Positions 8,023 through 16,577 are shown, counted from the stretch's first letter. The stretch is 64,000 nucleotides of DNA from CAVZQN01 sp963837395 (GCA_963837395.1 CAWINI010000002.1:62001-126000), one strand, 5' to 3'. Numbers and translations are program-made. Notes: generated by a model from the sequence alone, not told the origin.

Positions 8023-8598
8023 ATGAGGATTTGTATTTTCCTTTTCTTAACCTTTCTTCCATTATCCATTGTTATGGGTGAAGACTATTTCCGGACAAGG
8101 GAAGTCTTTGTGCTTGCCGGCCCAATGGATGAACTCGATGAAGGAGACGCACCCAAACAGTTTGGCGGTGGCTTCGCTTACCATTTTTTACCAAGAATCG
8201 GTGCCGAATTCTATTACAGTAGAGGTTCGAATGATCACAAATTTCAATATCCTTCTGATCCCGAGACCGGCGATCCGGGCTACATCTCGCAATCGAAGGA
8301 AGATGTTCAAATTTTGTCCGGAAGGATACTAATCCATTTTTCGAAAAGCCGTCTAATACCATATGGCGCTTTTGGCGGAGCTTTGGTGAACGTTCATAAC
8401 AAGGGTCGGGATCGCAACTTTGGCCAGGGTCCGGAAGAGATATTTTTTGATGAAACCACTAATCATTTTGGCTTTGATTGTAATTTGGGAATAAAGTACC
8501 ACTTCACTCCGGAATTCACCATTCGTTCTGAATTAGAATCGATCTTGATGGAAAGATCATTAGTGAAAGTGATGTTTCTTGTTTCTTATCACTTTTAG
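8023..8598 (+). CDS. Outer-membrane beta-barrel protein
   Basis: This 191-residue protein starts with a signal peptide (MRICIFLFLTFLPLSIVMG). It then shows alternating hydrophobic strands (FGGGFAYHFLPRIGAEFYY, VQILSGRILIHF, HFGFDCNLGIKYHF) and ends in LVSYHF, with the terminal aromatic residue expected by the Bam machinery. The size suits an eight-stranded OmpA/OmpW-like barrel. The gene is preceded by GAAGGAAGTG and is followed 2 bp later by the beta-propeller gene, so the two are probably translated together. No sigma-54 promoter is visible; it may be read through from the USP gene 65 bp upstream. Confidence 0.7.
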   Translation: MRICIFLFLTFLPLSIVMGEDYFRTREVFVLAGPMDELDEGDAPKQFGGGFAYHFLPRIGAEFYYSRGSNDHKFQYPSDPETGDPGYISQSKEDVQILSGRILIHFSKSRLIPYGAFGGALVNVHNKGRDRNFGQGPEEIFFDETTNHFGFDCNLGIKYHFTPEFTIRSELESILMERSLVKVMFLVSYHF

Positions 8599-8600
8599 TT

Positions 8601-9902
8601 ATGCGTATCATCTGTGTACTTTTCGTTTTATTACCTCTGTTCGCCGCAAGCGATAGCGCGTTCGCAAGGCGTTATCCCGATAGCGGAATCTTCTTCTCAG
8701 CGGTTGCGGTTGAGGATGGTTATGTTATCGCAGCAAATCACCGGACTGCAGAAAGAAATCGGTTTGAAGTCCTGATTATGAAAGTCCACCCTACTACTGG
8801 AATTATTATTTGGAAGCAGATTTATGGTAGCGGTTCAGACATGATCGGGTGGCAATTGATTCCAACCACCGATGGCGGATTCGCGTTGTTCGGAAAACGA
8901 AAATTATCCGACTTATCACGCTGGGATGTGTTGTTGTTGAAGTTGAATTCCAGTGGAAAGCTGCAGTGGTCGAAAACGTATTTCAACTACTTCGGTGATC
9001 AAAAAGGTCAGATTGTGCAAACAAGAAACGGCGGATTTTTCATGACAAGTGTATTCGCGGATTCTAATCTCATCTTGCAACACCTCCATCCTGCCGGCAA
9101 TCTCGTTTGGAACCGCGCATTCGAAGAATTGTTTGCATATCCAATCGGACTATTTCCGATTGGTGGAAGACTGTTCATAAGCGTAGTCGAAGAATCGGGC
9201 GAATTAGTGTTTATGAAGTTCGATGATAAAGGGCGAATTCAAGCGAAAAAGCAGTTTCGCACTAGTCCCGGCAATTCATTAATCGCAGCCGTTTTGACGT
9301 CAGACAATGGATTTATCATATCCGGACGATTCACCCTGCCCGATGGTAGAGACAATATGTTTCTTGCGCGGCTGGATAAAAACTGGAATATCGTATGGAC
9401 AAAAACGTTTGTGGCAGAAATTCAAAAGCCGTTCGGACCTCTTTGGGGACTGTTGGATGTTTACGACATTAAGCAAACTGCGGATGGCAATATTGCGGTA
9501 GCTTGCAAAATACATTTTCCCAATAAGGTTCCAGGAACGTTCCTTTTGCGAATTGCCGTCTCCGGGAAAATCTTAGATGGTGTGTGGTTCCAAACTGAAG
9601 AGGAAAGCACTCCAAATCTCGTTCTGCCGCTTAATCACGGTGAAATGTTGATCGCAGGGCCATCTTTTGATACTCCATCGTTTGGGAATCCTTCGGGCTT
9701 CTTATTGAAACTCGATTCTGAAAGAAAACTTCCAGGCTGCAATTCTTTTCAAAATCTAAATGCAAAAGAACTTGATCCACCGCCTGTAGAATCAATAGAA
9801 GATGTCAATGTGTATCCTTTATCCTCTCCTCCCTATAAAATTATTGGAGCCGAATTGCAAATAAACATTCCGTTCATTAACGGCAAAACTATTTGTCGGT
9901 AA
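8601..9902 (+). CDS. Exported beta-propeller-like repeat protein
   Basis: A 433-residue protein with a signal peptide (cleavage near ADSAFA). Repeats of about 45-50 residues have the pattern D-G-G-F/Y-x-hydrophobic followed by VLLLKLNSSGKLQWSKTY, i.e. blades ending in a Lys/Leu-G-x-x-W-x-K-x-Y motif. At least five such blades can be seen (IIWKQIYG, LQWSKTYF, LVWNRAFE, IVWTKTFV and others), as in bacterial seven-bladed propellers that sit in the periplasm. No enzymatic motif is visible. It directly follows the barrel gene (2-bp gap), so the pair may act together at the outer membrane; that is inference. Confidence 0.6.
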   Translation: MRIICVLFVLLPLFAASDSAFARRYPDSGIFFSAVAVEDGYVIAANHRTAERNRFEVLIMKVHPTTGIIIWKQIYGSGSDMIGWQLIPTTDGGFALFGKRKLSDLSRWDVLLLKLNSSGKLQWSKTYFNYFGDQKGQIVQTRNGGFFMTSVFADSNLILQHLHPAGNLVWNRAFEELFAYPIGLFPIGGRLFISVVEESGELVFMKFDDKGRIQAKKQFRTSPGNSLIAAVLTSDNGFIISGRFTLPDGRDNMFLARLDKNWNIVWTKTFVAEIQKPFGPLWGLLDVYDIKQTADGNIAVACKIHFPNKVPGTFLLRIAVSGKILDGVWFQTEEESTPNLVLPLNHGEMLIAGPSFDTPSFGNPSGFLLKLDSERKLPGCNSFQNLNAKELDPPPVESIEDVNVYPLSSPPYKIIGAELQINIPFINGKTICR

Positions 9903-9912
9903 TCCAATTGCT

Positions 9913-10434
9913 TTAAGATTCGTTTTGCGCTATCGCTTTTGGATATTCATCCGCAATCCACAAAAAAAGATCATTTTCCAATTCGGGCCTCATTCCAATT
10001 TTTCGTCCTTCTGAAAGTGCTTGCTCAAGCGGAATATCTTCTTCTAATATACGATAAGCAAACCATAATCCTCCAACATGATTTCCAGTCGCACAATGGA
10101 TCAATACTGGCTTTTCCGCGTTTTTCAAAACCCTTGCAAAATGGTCAATTGTTTCTTTTCTAAATCCTGAAAGATGGAATGGTACTGAACGATACACCAT
10201 GTTATTTGCTGTTACGATTTCAAATTCATTCGGAACACATTGATTCTCCGGCAATACATTGATAACAGTTTTGATACCCATTGCGGAGAGTTTCTGAAAT
10301 CCTTCTTCGCTTGGTTGACCAGACGTATATACAAAAACTTTAGGCTGTTGAAGATTTGGGATTTGATCAATTGGATAAGCTAGAACAAATATAAAAGTTC
10401 CAAGGATTGTAATTAAAAGGGTCAAACTTTTCAT
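9913..10434 (-). CDS. Exported tyrosine-phosphatase-like protein, altered active site
   Basis: A 173-residue protein with a signal peptide (MKSLTLLITILGTFIFVLA). The rest matches the small DUF442/beta-lactamase-hydrolase-like phosphatase family: SGQPSEEGFQKLSAMGIKTV, VPFHLSG, and the P-loop region HCATGNHVGGLW. In the family this loop normally reads HCxSGNRVG, with an Arg that binds the phosphate; here that position is His while the catalytic Cys remains. The protein may be a weak phosphatase or a binding protein. It has a sigma-54 promoter at 10459-10475 and is divergent from the GCS2-CBS gene. Confidence 0.72.
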   Translation of the reverse strand: MKSLTLLITILGTFIFVLAYPIDQIPNLQQPKVFVYTSGQPSEEGFQKLSAMGIKTVINVLPENQCVPNEFEIVTANNMVYRSVPFHLSGFRKETIDHFARVLKNAEKPVLIHCATGNHVGGLWFAYRILEEDIPLEQALSEGRKIGMRPELENDLFLWIADEYPKAIAQNES

Positions 10435-10458
10435 AATTCACCTTCCTGTTTTCATACA

Positions 10459-10475
10459 TGCAAAGAATGTACCTT
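10459..10475 (-). promoter_or_regulatory. Sigma-54 promoter of the phosphatase-like gene
   Basis: The minus strand reads AAGGTACATTCTTTGCA, with GG and GC 10 bp apart and TTGCA at -12. It lies about 25 bp before the start codon. Confidence 0.65.
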
Positions 10476-10536
10476 CAATTTGTTCGGCTAATTCGAGTTA
10501 CCAGCGACGTGGTTGTATTTCAATGAATTCTTAGCT

Positions 10537-10551
10537 GTGACAAATAGTCAG
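10537..10551. promoter_or_regulatory. Palindromic activator site between the phosphatase and GCS2-CBS genes
   Basis: GTGACAAATAGTCAG fits the recurring palindrome. It lies between two divergent sigma-54 promoters, about 39 bp from the -24 box at 10583. No second copy at the usual 19-22 bp spacing is clear. Confidence 0.55.
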
Positions 10552-10580
10552 GCCAATGTTTGCCTATTCGACGGTTGCAT

Positions 10581-10597
10581 TTGGCACCTGTTTTGCT
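10581..10597 (+). promoter_or_regulatory. Sigma-54 promoter of the GCS2-CBS gene
   Basis: TTGGCACCTGTTTTGCT is a textbook -24/-12 element. It is nearly identical to the one at 13318-13334. Confidence 0.88.
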
Positions 10598-10664
10598 CGA
10601 AGCTAAGCGGGTTTCATCAACCAGGTGAAGTTCAACAACAAATCCTTGGAGGTTACAGATCGTA

Positions 10665-12584
10665 ATGGGAGAGCACAACGTAACTCATGGCCTCGACACT
10701 AGCCGACAGGCTGAATTCATGCGCTCATTGCTTAACGATGTATGTGCCCTGGAAAAAATGTTGCATACGGATTGTCTTGAATCAAATGTTAGAAGATTAG
10801 GAGCTGAGCAAGAATTATTTTTTGTTGATCAATTAATGAAACCTGCGCCGATCGCTTCTTCAGTTTTGAAAAATATTAATGATTCCAGATTTACAACTGA
10901 ATTAGCCAAGTTTAACTTAGAAATCAATCTTACGCCTCAACTTGTGTTGCCAGGGTGTCTTCATAAGATCGAAAGTGAATTGGAGGAGACAATTTCAAAA
11001 GCTAGAGCCGCAGCTAGAGAGCAGAATGCGCATGTAATCCTAACTGGAATACTTCCAACCCTCGGTATGTCGGATTTAACTCTCGAAAACATGACTGATC
11101 ATCCAAGATACCGGGAATTAAACCGAATGCTGAATCAGTTGAGAGGCGGCACATTTCATATTCACATTAAAGGACTGGATGAAATCCAATTTACGCATGA
11201 CAACATGATGGCTGAAGCATGTAACACCAGTTTTCAGGTTCACTACCAAGTTAATCCTAAGGATTTTGCAGACATGTATAATTTAGCTCAAGTAGTTACT
11301 GCTCCCGTTCTGGCGGCAGCAGTGAATTCTCCACTGTTGTTTGGAAAAAAACTTTGGTCCGAAACTAGATTAGCTGTATTTCAACATTCAGTTGATGAAC
11401 GTTCGGAACTTCAACAAAATCGTTCGCGTCCTCCTCGTGTATCTTTTGGCGAACATTGGGTCGAAAAATCTGTTATTGAAATTTTTCGCGAAGACATCGC
11501 ACGATTTCGGGTAATTTTGACTGACAACGTGGATGAAAATCCATTTCACATTTTAGATCGAGGTGAAATTCCATCTTTAAACGCATTGAAATTGCATAAT
11601 GGAACAGTTTGGCGATGGAATAGACCATGCTATGGAATTACAAATGGTAAGCCACATCTTCGCATTGAAAACAGAGCGCTTCCATCTGGTCCTTCTATTG
11701 TTGATGAAGTTGCGAATATGTCGTTCTTTTTAGGATTAATGTCTTCTTTGAAAGAAGAATATGGGCCGATCCAAAATGTTCTTCGTTTTGATAGTGCGAA
11801 ATTTAACTTCTGGGCAGCAGCTCGTCATGGGCTTGATGCACAATTTCAATGGGTGAATGGTTCGACTCATTCCGCGAGAGCTTTAATCCTGGGACATCTT
11901 TTGCCTCTCGCTCATGCTGGATTGGAATTAGCAGGTATTCCGCGGGCAGAATCAAATTACTATCTTTCCATTATTGAAGAACGCGTCCGATCTGCGCAAA
12001 CAGGATCACAATGGGTGATCAACTCACTTGCATCAATGGGAAATGGAGGGACTGTTGAACTTCGGTGCCGTACCCTTACATCTGCCATGATCAAAGCACA
12101 AAATGAGGGAGAGCCTGTTCACAAATGGGAGGTTCCAAAGATGAATGAATTGGAGAATTTCGAAAAAACATATCAGACTGTATCGCAATTTATGTCCACT
12201 GACCTTTTTACAGTTAGGCCAGATGATATCGCTGATTATGTTGCAAGTTTAATGCATTGGGAACATATCCGTCATGTTCCTGTAGAAGATGCTGAAGGTA
12301 AGTTGGTAGGATTGGTGTCTCAAAGAAATCTGCTTCTCCTACTTACACAAGGATCATCACTAAACCGCGCACAGGGTGTTCCTGTGCATGTGATTATGAA
12401 ACGGGATTTGATCACCGTTCCCCCAGAGGCTACAACTCTTGAAGCTGTAAGGCTAATGCGCAAAAACGGAATTGGATGTCTTCCAGTTGTGAAAGATGGA
12501 AGGATTGTTGGAATCGTTACGCTCTTCGACATTCTTAATTTATCAGGAAAATTATTGGAATCCGCTTTAAATAAGAACCACTGA
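10665..12584 (+). CDS. GCS2-type carboxylate-amine ligase fused to two CBS domains
   Basis: Residues about 20-490 form a glutamate-cysteine ligase family 2 (COG2170/GCS2-like) ATP-dependent carboxylate-amine ligase domain: GAEQELFFVD at the glutamate/Mg site, TFHIHIKG, NTSFQVHYQV, PHLRIENRALPSGPS. Residues about 505-635 hold two CBS domains (MSTDLFTVRPDDIADYVASL and VIMKRDLITVPPEATTLEAV). CBS pairs bind adenine nucleotides, so the ligase may be energy-regulated. A gamma-glutamyl compound as product is likely, but the amine substrate is unknown. The start is supported by TTGGAGGT upstream and by the sigma-54 promoter at 10581-10597. The CBS fusion is not part of classical GshA enzymes. Confidence 0.8.
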   Translation: MGEHNVTHGLDTSRQAEFMRSLLNDVCALEKMLHTDCLESNVRRLGAEQELFFVDQLMKPAPIASSVLKNINDSRFTTELAKFNLEINLTPQLVLPGCLHKIESELEETISKARAAAREQNAHVILTGILPTLGMSDLTLENMTDHPRYRELNRMLNQLRGGTFHIHIKGLDEIQFTHDNMMAEACNTSFQVHYQVNPKDFADMYNLAQVVTAPVLAAAVNSPLLFGKKLWSETRLAVFQHSVDERSELQQNRSRPPRVSFGEHWVEKSVIEIFREDIARFRVILTDNVDENPFHILDRGEIPSLNALKLHNGTVWRWNRPCYGITNGKPHLRIENRALPSGPSIVDEVANMSFFLGLMSSLKEEYGPIQNVLRFDSAKFNFWAAARHGLDAQFQWVNGSTHSARALILGHLLPLAHAGLELAGIPRAESNYYLSIIEERVRSAQTGSQWVINSLASMGNGGTVELRCRTLTSAMIKAQNEGEPVHKWEVPKMNELENFEKTYQTVSQFMSTDLFTVRPDDIADYVASLMHWEHIRHVPVEDAEGKLVGLVSQRNLLLLLTQGSSLNRAQGVPVHVIMKRDLITVPPEATTLEAVRLMRKNGIGCLPVVKDGRIVGIVTLFDILNLSGKLLESALNKNH

Positions 12585-12595
12585 GTCAATCAAAA

Positions 12596-12629
12596 GAGAC
12601 ATTTTGTCGCTTTTACGCCATTTTGTCAG
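12596..12629. promoter_or_regulatory. Tandem activator sites upstream of the DUF2383 gene
   Basis: GAGACATTTTGTCGC (12596-12610) and ACGCCATTTTGTCAG (12615-12629) are two copies of the window's palindrome, centres 19 bp apart, about 63 bp upstream of the -24 box at 12685. Confidence 0.6.
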
Positions 12630-12682
12630 TTGCTTCAAATTACTTTTGTTCAAAAATAGGAGAAGTTGATTCCTCCAAAATA

Positions 12683-12699
12683 ATGGCAAAGAAGTTGCT
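12683..12699 (+). promoter_or_regulatory. Sigma-54 promoter of the DUF2383 gene
   Basis: ATGGCAAAGAAGTTGCT, with GG and GC 10 bp apart, ends 29 bp before the start codon. A GGAGG ribosome binding site follows. Confidence 0.8.
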
Positions 12700-12728
12700 C
12701 TAAACGCAAGAAGACGGAGGTAATTGTT

Positions 12729-13184
12729 ATGACAAACGAATACGTTTCTTTGTTGAACGAATTGGTTGAAATTTGCAAAGATGGAGAGAAAGGTTTTCGA
12801 GAGGCTTCGGAAGATACAGACATTGGTTACTATCAAATTTTATTTCAAGAGTATGCAAGACAAAGATCGCAATTTGCCTCCGCACTTCAACAAGAAGTTC
12901 GGAAACTGGGAGGGAATCCAGATCGTAAGGGTAGTATGGCTGGAACAATACATAGAGGCTGGATGAATCTGCGTTCTTCTGTGAATCAAAAAACAAATGA
13001 ATCAGTTGTTCGCGAGTGTGAGCGTGGAGAAGAAATTGCGCTCAGAAATTATAGAAAGGCGCTGAAGGCTGATTTGCCTGAAAATCTCCAAACATTGCTT
13101 CAAACCCAATATCAGGCAATTCGACATACTCATGGCAGAATCAAAGCAATGGAAGATAAGCCGGTGCCAGCCAAGTCGGTATAA
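12729..13184 (+). CDS. Ferritin-like four-helix-bundle protein (DUF2383, PA2169 family)
   Basis: A 151-residue, all-helical soluble protein. It matches the PA2169/DUF2383 pattern: LLNELVEICKDGEKGFREA in helix 1, YYQILFQEYARQRSQFASAL in helix 2, GSMAGTIHRGWMNLRS in the loop, and ERGEEIALRNYRKAL in helix 3, with a final helix ending in HTHGRIKAME. The acidic and His residues suit a di-iron or related site, but metal binding has not been shown for the family. Expression is expected under sigma-54 from the promoter at 12683-12699. Confidence 0.82.
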   Translation: MTNEYVSLLNELVEICKDGEKGFREASEDTDIGYYQILFQEYARQRSQFASALQQEVRKLGGNPDRKGSMAGTIHRGWMNLRSSVNQKTNESVVRECERGEEIALRNYRKALKADLPENLQTLLQTQYQAIRHTHGRIKAMEDKPVPAKSV

Positions 13185-13250
13185 GCCTCAGGCACCACTA
13201 AAGATCGCGAATCTTTCAATATAATGCTTTTAGAAGTAACGGCTCAGTCC

Positions 13251-13287
13251 CTGACAAAGTGGCAACCCTATATTGACATCTTGTCAG
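13251..13287. promoter_or_regulatory. Tandem activator sites upstream of the cupredoxin/response-regulator operon
   Basis: CTGACAAAGTGGCAA (13251-13265) and TTGACATCTTGTCAG (13273-13287) are two copies of the palindrome with centres 22 bp apart. The second is about 40 bp from the -24 box at 13320. If the response regulator at 14169 binds here it controls its own synthesis. Confidence 0.68.
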
Positions 13288-13317
13288 GGCATTTTGCTAA
13301 TTATCGTCGATGCCATA

Positions 13318-13334
13318 TTGGCACCTGTCTTGCT
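13318..13334 (+). promoter_or_regulatory. Sigma-54 promoter of the cupredoxin/response-regulator operon
   Basis: TTGGCACCTGTCTTGCT is a textbook -24/-12 element lying 32 bp before the start codon at 13366. Confidence 0.88.
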
Positions 13335-13365
13335 CAATTCAAATCCATCAGGAGGTTCTGAATAT

Positions 13366-14154
13366 ATGAAACTGAAAGGACTTTTAGTTGTGATGCTACT
13401 TCTGCTGGCTTTTACGTGGCCCGCGGTGCCAGCGGAAATGAAATATCAAGTGATAGATGTTAAAACTTCCGGCTGGATTAAAGGCAAAGTATCGTATGTA
13501 AACAAAGATTTGAAAATTCCGGCGATGGAAGATGCTGGACTCAATCCAAAAGTGTGCGGTACCGGATCTAGAAAAATCGAAGCGGTCGATCTTGGCCCAA
13601 ATGGAGAATTGCGTAATGTAGTTGTTTATTTGAAAGATATCAACGCTGGAAAGGAATTTAAACTCGGAATAAAGTCTCCTGAACTAGCACAAACTCATTG
13701 CAATTTTGAACCACATGTTCAAGTAGTACCACCTTTAAGCAGCATTCGGATTCTAAATAATGACAATACTCTTCATGGAGTGCATGCATTTCAAAACGCT
13801 TTAGGAACAAAGTTCGTTCTTTTTCCGCATAGCATTGCATATCCGGCTCATACCTTATTCAACATTGCGATGGTAGCGGAACGCAAAGAAAGTTTTCAGC
13901 AGCTTGGAGATCCTGGTGTGGTTAAGTTCATTTGCGAAGCCGGTCACAATTGGATGACAGCTTATGTTGTTGTGCTACCACATCCATATTTCAGCAAAGT
14001 TGATTCTGAAGGCAATTTTGTAATTCAAGATGTACCAATTGGCAAATATACGTTGGTAGCCTGGCATGAATATTTTGGGACCATGGAAACTCCGATTGAA
14101 GTAAAACCAAATCAGCCGGTTGTTAGTGATTTTCTTTACAAAGAGGCCTTATAA
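13366..14154 (+). CDS. Exported cupredoxin-like / carboxypeptidase-regulatory-like protein
   Basis: From ATG 13366 the product is 262 residues with a signal peptide (MKLKGLLVVMLLLLAFTWPA). A cupredoxin-like region follows, with candidate copper ligands in LHGVHAF, the Cys of CEAGHNWM and its following His. It ends in a short carboxypeptidase-regulatory-like beta domain (FVIQDVPIGKYTLVAWHEYFG). Similar proteins are found near respiratory and methylamine-utilisation genes and sit in the periplasm. The longer frame from 13273 is rejected because it would begin inside the activator site and upstream of the sigma-54 start point; GGAGG at 13351 supports 13366. The response regulator gene follows after 14 bp. 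Confidence 0.75.
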   Translation: MKLKGLLVVMLLLLAFTWPAVPAEMKYQVIDVKTSGWIKGKVSYVNKDLKIPAMEDAGLNPKVCGTGSRKIEAVDLGPNGELRNVVVYLKDINAGKEFKLGIKSPELAQTHCNFEPHVQVVPPLSSIRILNNDNTLHGVHAFQNALGTKFVLFPHSIAYPAHTLFNIAMVAERKESFQQLGDPGVVKFICEAGHNWMTAYVVVLPHPYFSKVDSEGNFVIQDVPIGKYTLVAWHEYFGTMETPIEVKPNQPVVSDFLYKEAL

Positions 14155-14168
14155 CATAGGAGCGAACA

Positions 14169-15557
14169 ATGGATAAAAATAGAATCTTATTTGTAGATGA
14201 CGATGCGGAGATGCGATCCATGGTATCCGAATTTCTCCAATCTGAGCGTTATGTTGTCACGCTTGCAGAAAATGGTAAGGATGCATTAGATAAGATCATG
14301 AATTTTGATTTTGATGCAGTGGTAACCGATTTACGAATGAAAGAAATGGATGGTTTAAGTTTATTGCACCAAATCCATTCGCAAAATCCCTTATTGCCGG
14401 TCATATTGATTACGGCTTTTGGATCTATTGAAACAGCAGTGGAGGCCATCAAAGAAGGAGCAACTAATTTTGTGCCGAAGCCATTCAAGATGCAGACCTT
14501 GAAAGCGATTGTTGATAAAGCAATTGAACAGAAACGGATGATGGAAGAGAACCGTTATTTAAAGGAAGAATTGGGAGAGAAATACTCTTTTCACAACATT
14601 ATTGGAAAGAGCAAAGAAATGCAGTTAATTTTTCAACTCATTCGACAAATTGCCGGTAGTCAATCAAGCGTTTTGGTTGAAGGTGAGAGTGGAACAGGAA
14701 AAGAGTTAGTAGCGCGAGCTCTTCATTACAATAGTACTCGTTCACAACGACCATTTGTGGCGATCAATTGTTCGGCACTACCGGAAACTCTTCTTGAAAG
14801 CGAATTGTTTGGTTATGCGAAAGGAGCATTTACAGATGCAAAAACTTCCAAACAAGGATTGTTTGAAGTGGCAGATGGTGGAACGATGTTTCTGGATGAA
14901 ATTTCAAGCATGCCCTTAAGTTTGCAAGCAAAAATTCTTCGTATTCTGCAAGATGGTGAGTTCCGTCCACTTGGACATACAGTAAGCAGGAAAGTGGATG
15001 TGAGAATCATCTGTGCCACTAATAAGGATCTTGAAACTGCTATCGAAGAGGGCACGTTCAGGGAAGATCTCTACTATCGATTAAATGTAATTAGTATTGC
15101 CCTGCCACCATTAAGGAAACGTCGCGAAGATATTCCAATCTTGTCTCAACATTTTTTAAAGCATTTTGCGGAGATTAATAGGAAAAATATTCGTGGCTTT
15201 GAGCCTGCAGCAATGTCTTTCTTGATGAATGCTCCATGGAAGGGCAACGTACGGGAGCTTGAAAATACAATTGAACGTGCGGTGGTGCTCAGCAGATCAG
15301 ATGTGGTTACTATGCAGGAATTGATTCCAATGACCAAGAAAGGAAAAACAGGCAAATTTGATTTCGGCGATACGTTACTTCCTCTTGCTGAAATTGAAAG
15401 GATGTATACGGAAAAAGTTATGAATGCTGTTGGTGGAAAGATCGAAAGAGCAGCAAGGATTTTGGGAGTTAGTTCGCGAACGCTTTATCGCAGAAACAAA
15501 AAGAACCATCAACCTGAAAATGCTTATGAAGATCTTGCTGAAACAGTTGCGGAATAA
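14169..15557 (+). CDS. NtrC-family sigma-54-dependent response regulator
   Basis: The 462-residue protein has all three NtrC modules. The receiver domain (1-120) has the acidic pocket at Asp10-Asp12, phospho-acceptor Asp54 and Lys104. The AAA+ domain (about 142-370) has Walker A GESGTGKE at 172-179, the sigma-54 contact loop GAFTDA at 219-224 and Walker B FLDEI at 241-245. A Fis-type helix-turn-helix (RAARILGVSSRTLYR) is near the end. It binds DNA as a dimer or oligomer and remodels sigma-54 holoenzyme once phosphorylated. The loop reads GAFTDA, a variant of GAFTGA. No histidine kinase gene is in the window. It lies among 13 sigma-54 promoters that mostly carry a shared palindrome, which makes it the prime candidate activator. 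Confidence 0.9.
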   Translation: MDKNRILFVDDDAEMRSMVSEFLQSERYVVTLAENGKDALDKIMNFDFDAVVTDLRMKEMDGLSLLHQIHSQNPLLPVILITAFGSIETAVEAIKEGATNFVPKPFKMQTLKAIVDKAIEQKRMMEENRYLKEELGEKYSFHNIIGKSKEMQLIFQLIRQIAGSQSSVLVEGESGTGKELVARALHYNSTRSQRPFVAINCSALPETLLESELFGYAKGAFTDAKTSKQGLFEVADGGTMFLDEISSMPLSLQAKILRILQDGEFRPLGHTVSRKVDVRIICATNKDLETAIEEGTFREDLYYRLNVISIALPPLRKRREDIPILSQHFLKHFAEINRKNIRGFEPAAMSFLMNAPWKGNVRELENTIERAVVLSRSDVVTMQELIPMTKKGKTGKFDFGDTLLPLAEIERMYTEKVMNAVGGKIERAARILGVSSRTLYRRNKKNHQPENAYEDLAETVAE

Positions 15558-16484
15558 CTATTGATGTCGGTGAATAACTTCCACTGAGCAATGAGCTCGG
15601 GCGCTTACTGCAGTTGAGACACTTCCTAAAAAAAAGCGATCAATTGCGGTAAGGCCTCGTGCGCCGACAAAAATGCAATCTGCTTTCCACTGATGTGCAT
15701 ATTGCAGCAAAATTAGCTTCGGATCTCCTTCTTCAATAATCATAGAAGCTTTTAATCCAACATTACGAAGCTTCTCGCATTGCGCCTTTAGGATTTCTTG
15801 AAGCCACACACCTTCACCCTGACGATTTGTCTGAGCCCAATGTGCAACTTCAGGAAGATCGGATATCGCAACTGTAGCCATTCTTGTGTCAATCACCCCA
15901 ATCAACTGAACTTCAGTTTGCTCCGGCCAATTACGTGTTTTTACTGTGTCCAACGCAACAATGGATCCTTGCGAACCATCAACGCCAACAACCAGACGAA
16001 TCTCTTTACGATCCAGATCTACAGGTGAACGACCCACCCGAACTGCGCCGTGAGAATGTGTTATAACTTTCTGTGAAACACTTCCTAACAATAACTTTCC
16101 CATTCCCCAAGTTCCGTGAGAGCCAACAACAATCAAGTGAGCGCCCCAGCTTTCAGCATACGTAATAATTCCCCATCCAGGTGAATCAGCCGTGGCTTCT
16201 GAACTTATGATCCAAGAGGGATATAAGCTTTTTAAATTTTCAGCATCCGCGGTAGCTATTTCTTTTGCTCTTGCAACTGCCGATTCGGCACGAGCCCTGG
16301 CTTGCTTTGCAGCTTCGATCCACCCTTCAGGCAAATTAGTTTCATCGCGACCTAACGGTGGAAGCCAAACATCCGCGACAGATAAGACCATTGCTTCAAC
16401 ACGATCTGGCAGACCCGCGCGTCTCAAATCCAATTGCGCTGTTCGAGCACTTTTTGAACCGTCCGTTGCAATCAAAATCTTCAT
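15558..16484 (-). CDS. Tandem universal stress protein (UspA x2)
   Basis: A 308-residue protein with two UspA domains, both keeping the nucleotide-binding G-2X-G-9X-G-S pattern (GSHGTWGMGKLLLGS in the first, GARGLTAIDRFFLGS in the second). It is therefore more likely to bind ATP in both halves than the USP at 7085. It acts in the cytoplasm in stress survival; exact role unknown. The start at 16484 has GAGGTG upstream and a strong sigma-54 promoter at 16505-16521. Its stop codon directly abuts the stop codon of the convergent response regulator gene, with no terminator between them. Confidence 0.88.
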   Translation of the reverse strand: MKILIATDGSKSARTAQLDLRRAGLPDRVEAMVLSVADVWLPPLGRDETNLPEGWIEAAKQARARAESAVARAKEIATADAENLKSLYPSWIISSEATADSPGWGIITYAESWGAHLIVVGSHGTWGMGKLLLGSVSQKVITHSHGAVRVGRSPVDLDRKEIRLVVGVDGSQGSIVALDTVKTRNWPEQTEVQLIGVIDTRMATVAISDLPEVAHWAQTNRQGEGVWLQEILKAQCEKLRNVGLKASMIIEEGDPKLILLQYAHQWKADCIFVGARGLTAIDRFFLGSVSTAVSARAHCSVEVIHRHQ

Positions 16485-16504
16485 AATTCACCTCATTTAT
16501 TTTG

Positions 16505-16521
16505 AGCAACTCTTGTGCCAT
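16505..16521 (-). promoter_or_regulatory. Sigma-54 promoter of the USP gene at 15558-16484
   Basis: The minus strand reads ATGGCACAAGAGTTGCT, with GG and GC 10 bp apart, about 21 bp before the start codon. Confidence 0.85.
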
Positions 16522-16557
16522 GGTAAGTTTTGAGCTGAACGTAAAATATGGTATTCG

Positions 16558-16577
16558 CCAGTTTGACAAACTGGTAA
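16558..16577. promoter_or_regulatory. Palindromic activator site between USP and acyl-CoA synthetase genes
   Basis: CCAGTTTGACAAACTGG (16558-16574) is a perfect 17-bp palindrome around a central A. It contains TTGACA at 16563-16568, the conserved half of the window's palindrome, with TGGTAA as its less conserved right half. It lies between two divergent sigma-54 promoters. Confidence 0.5.
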
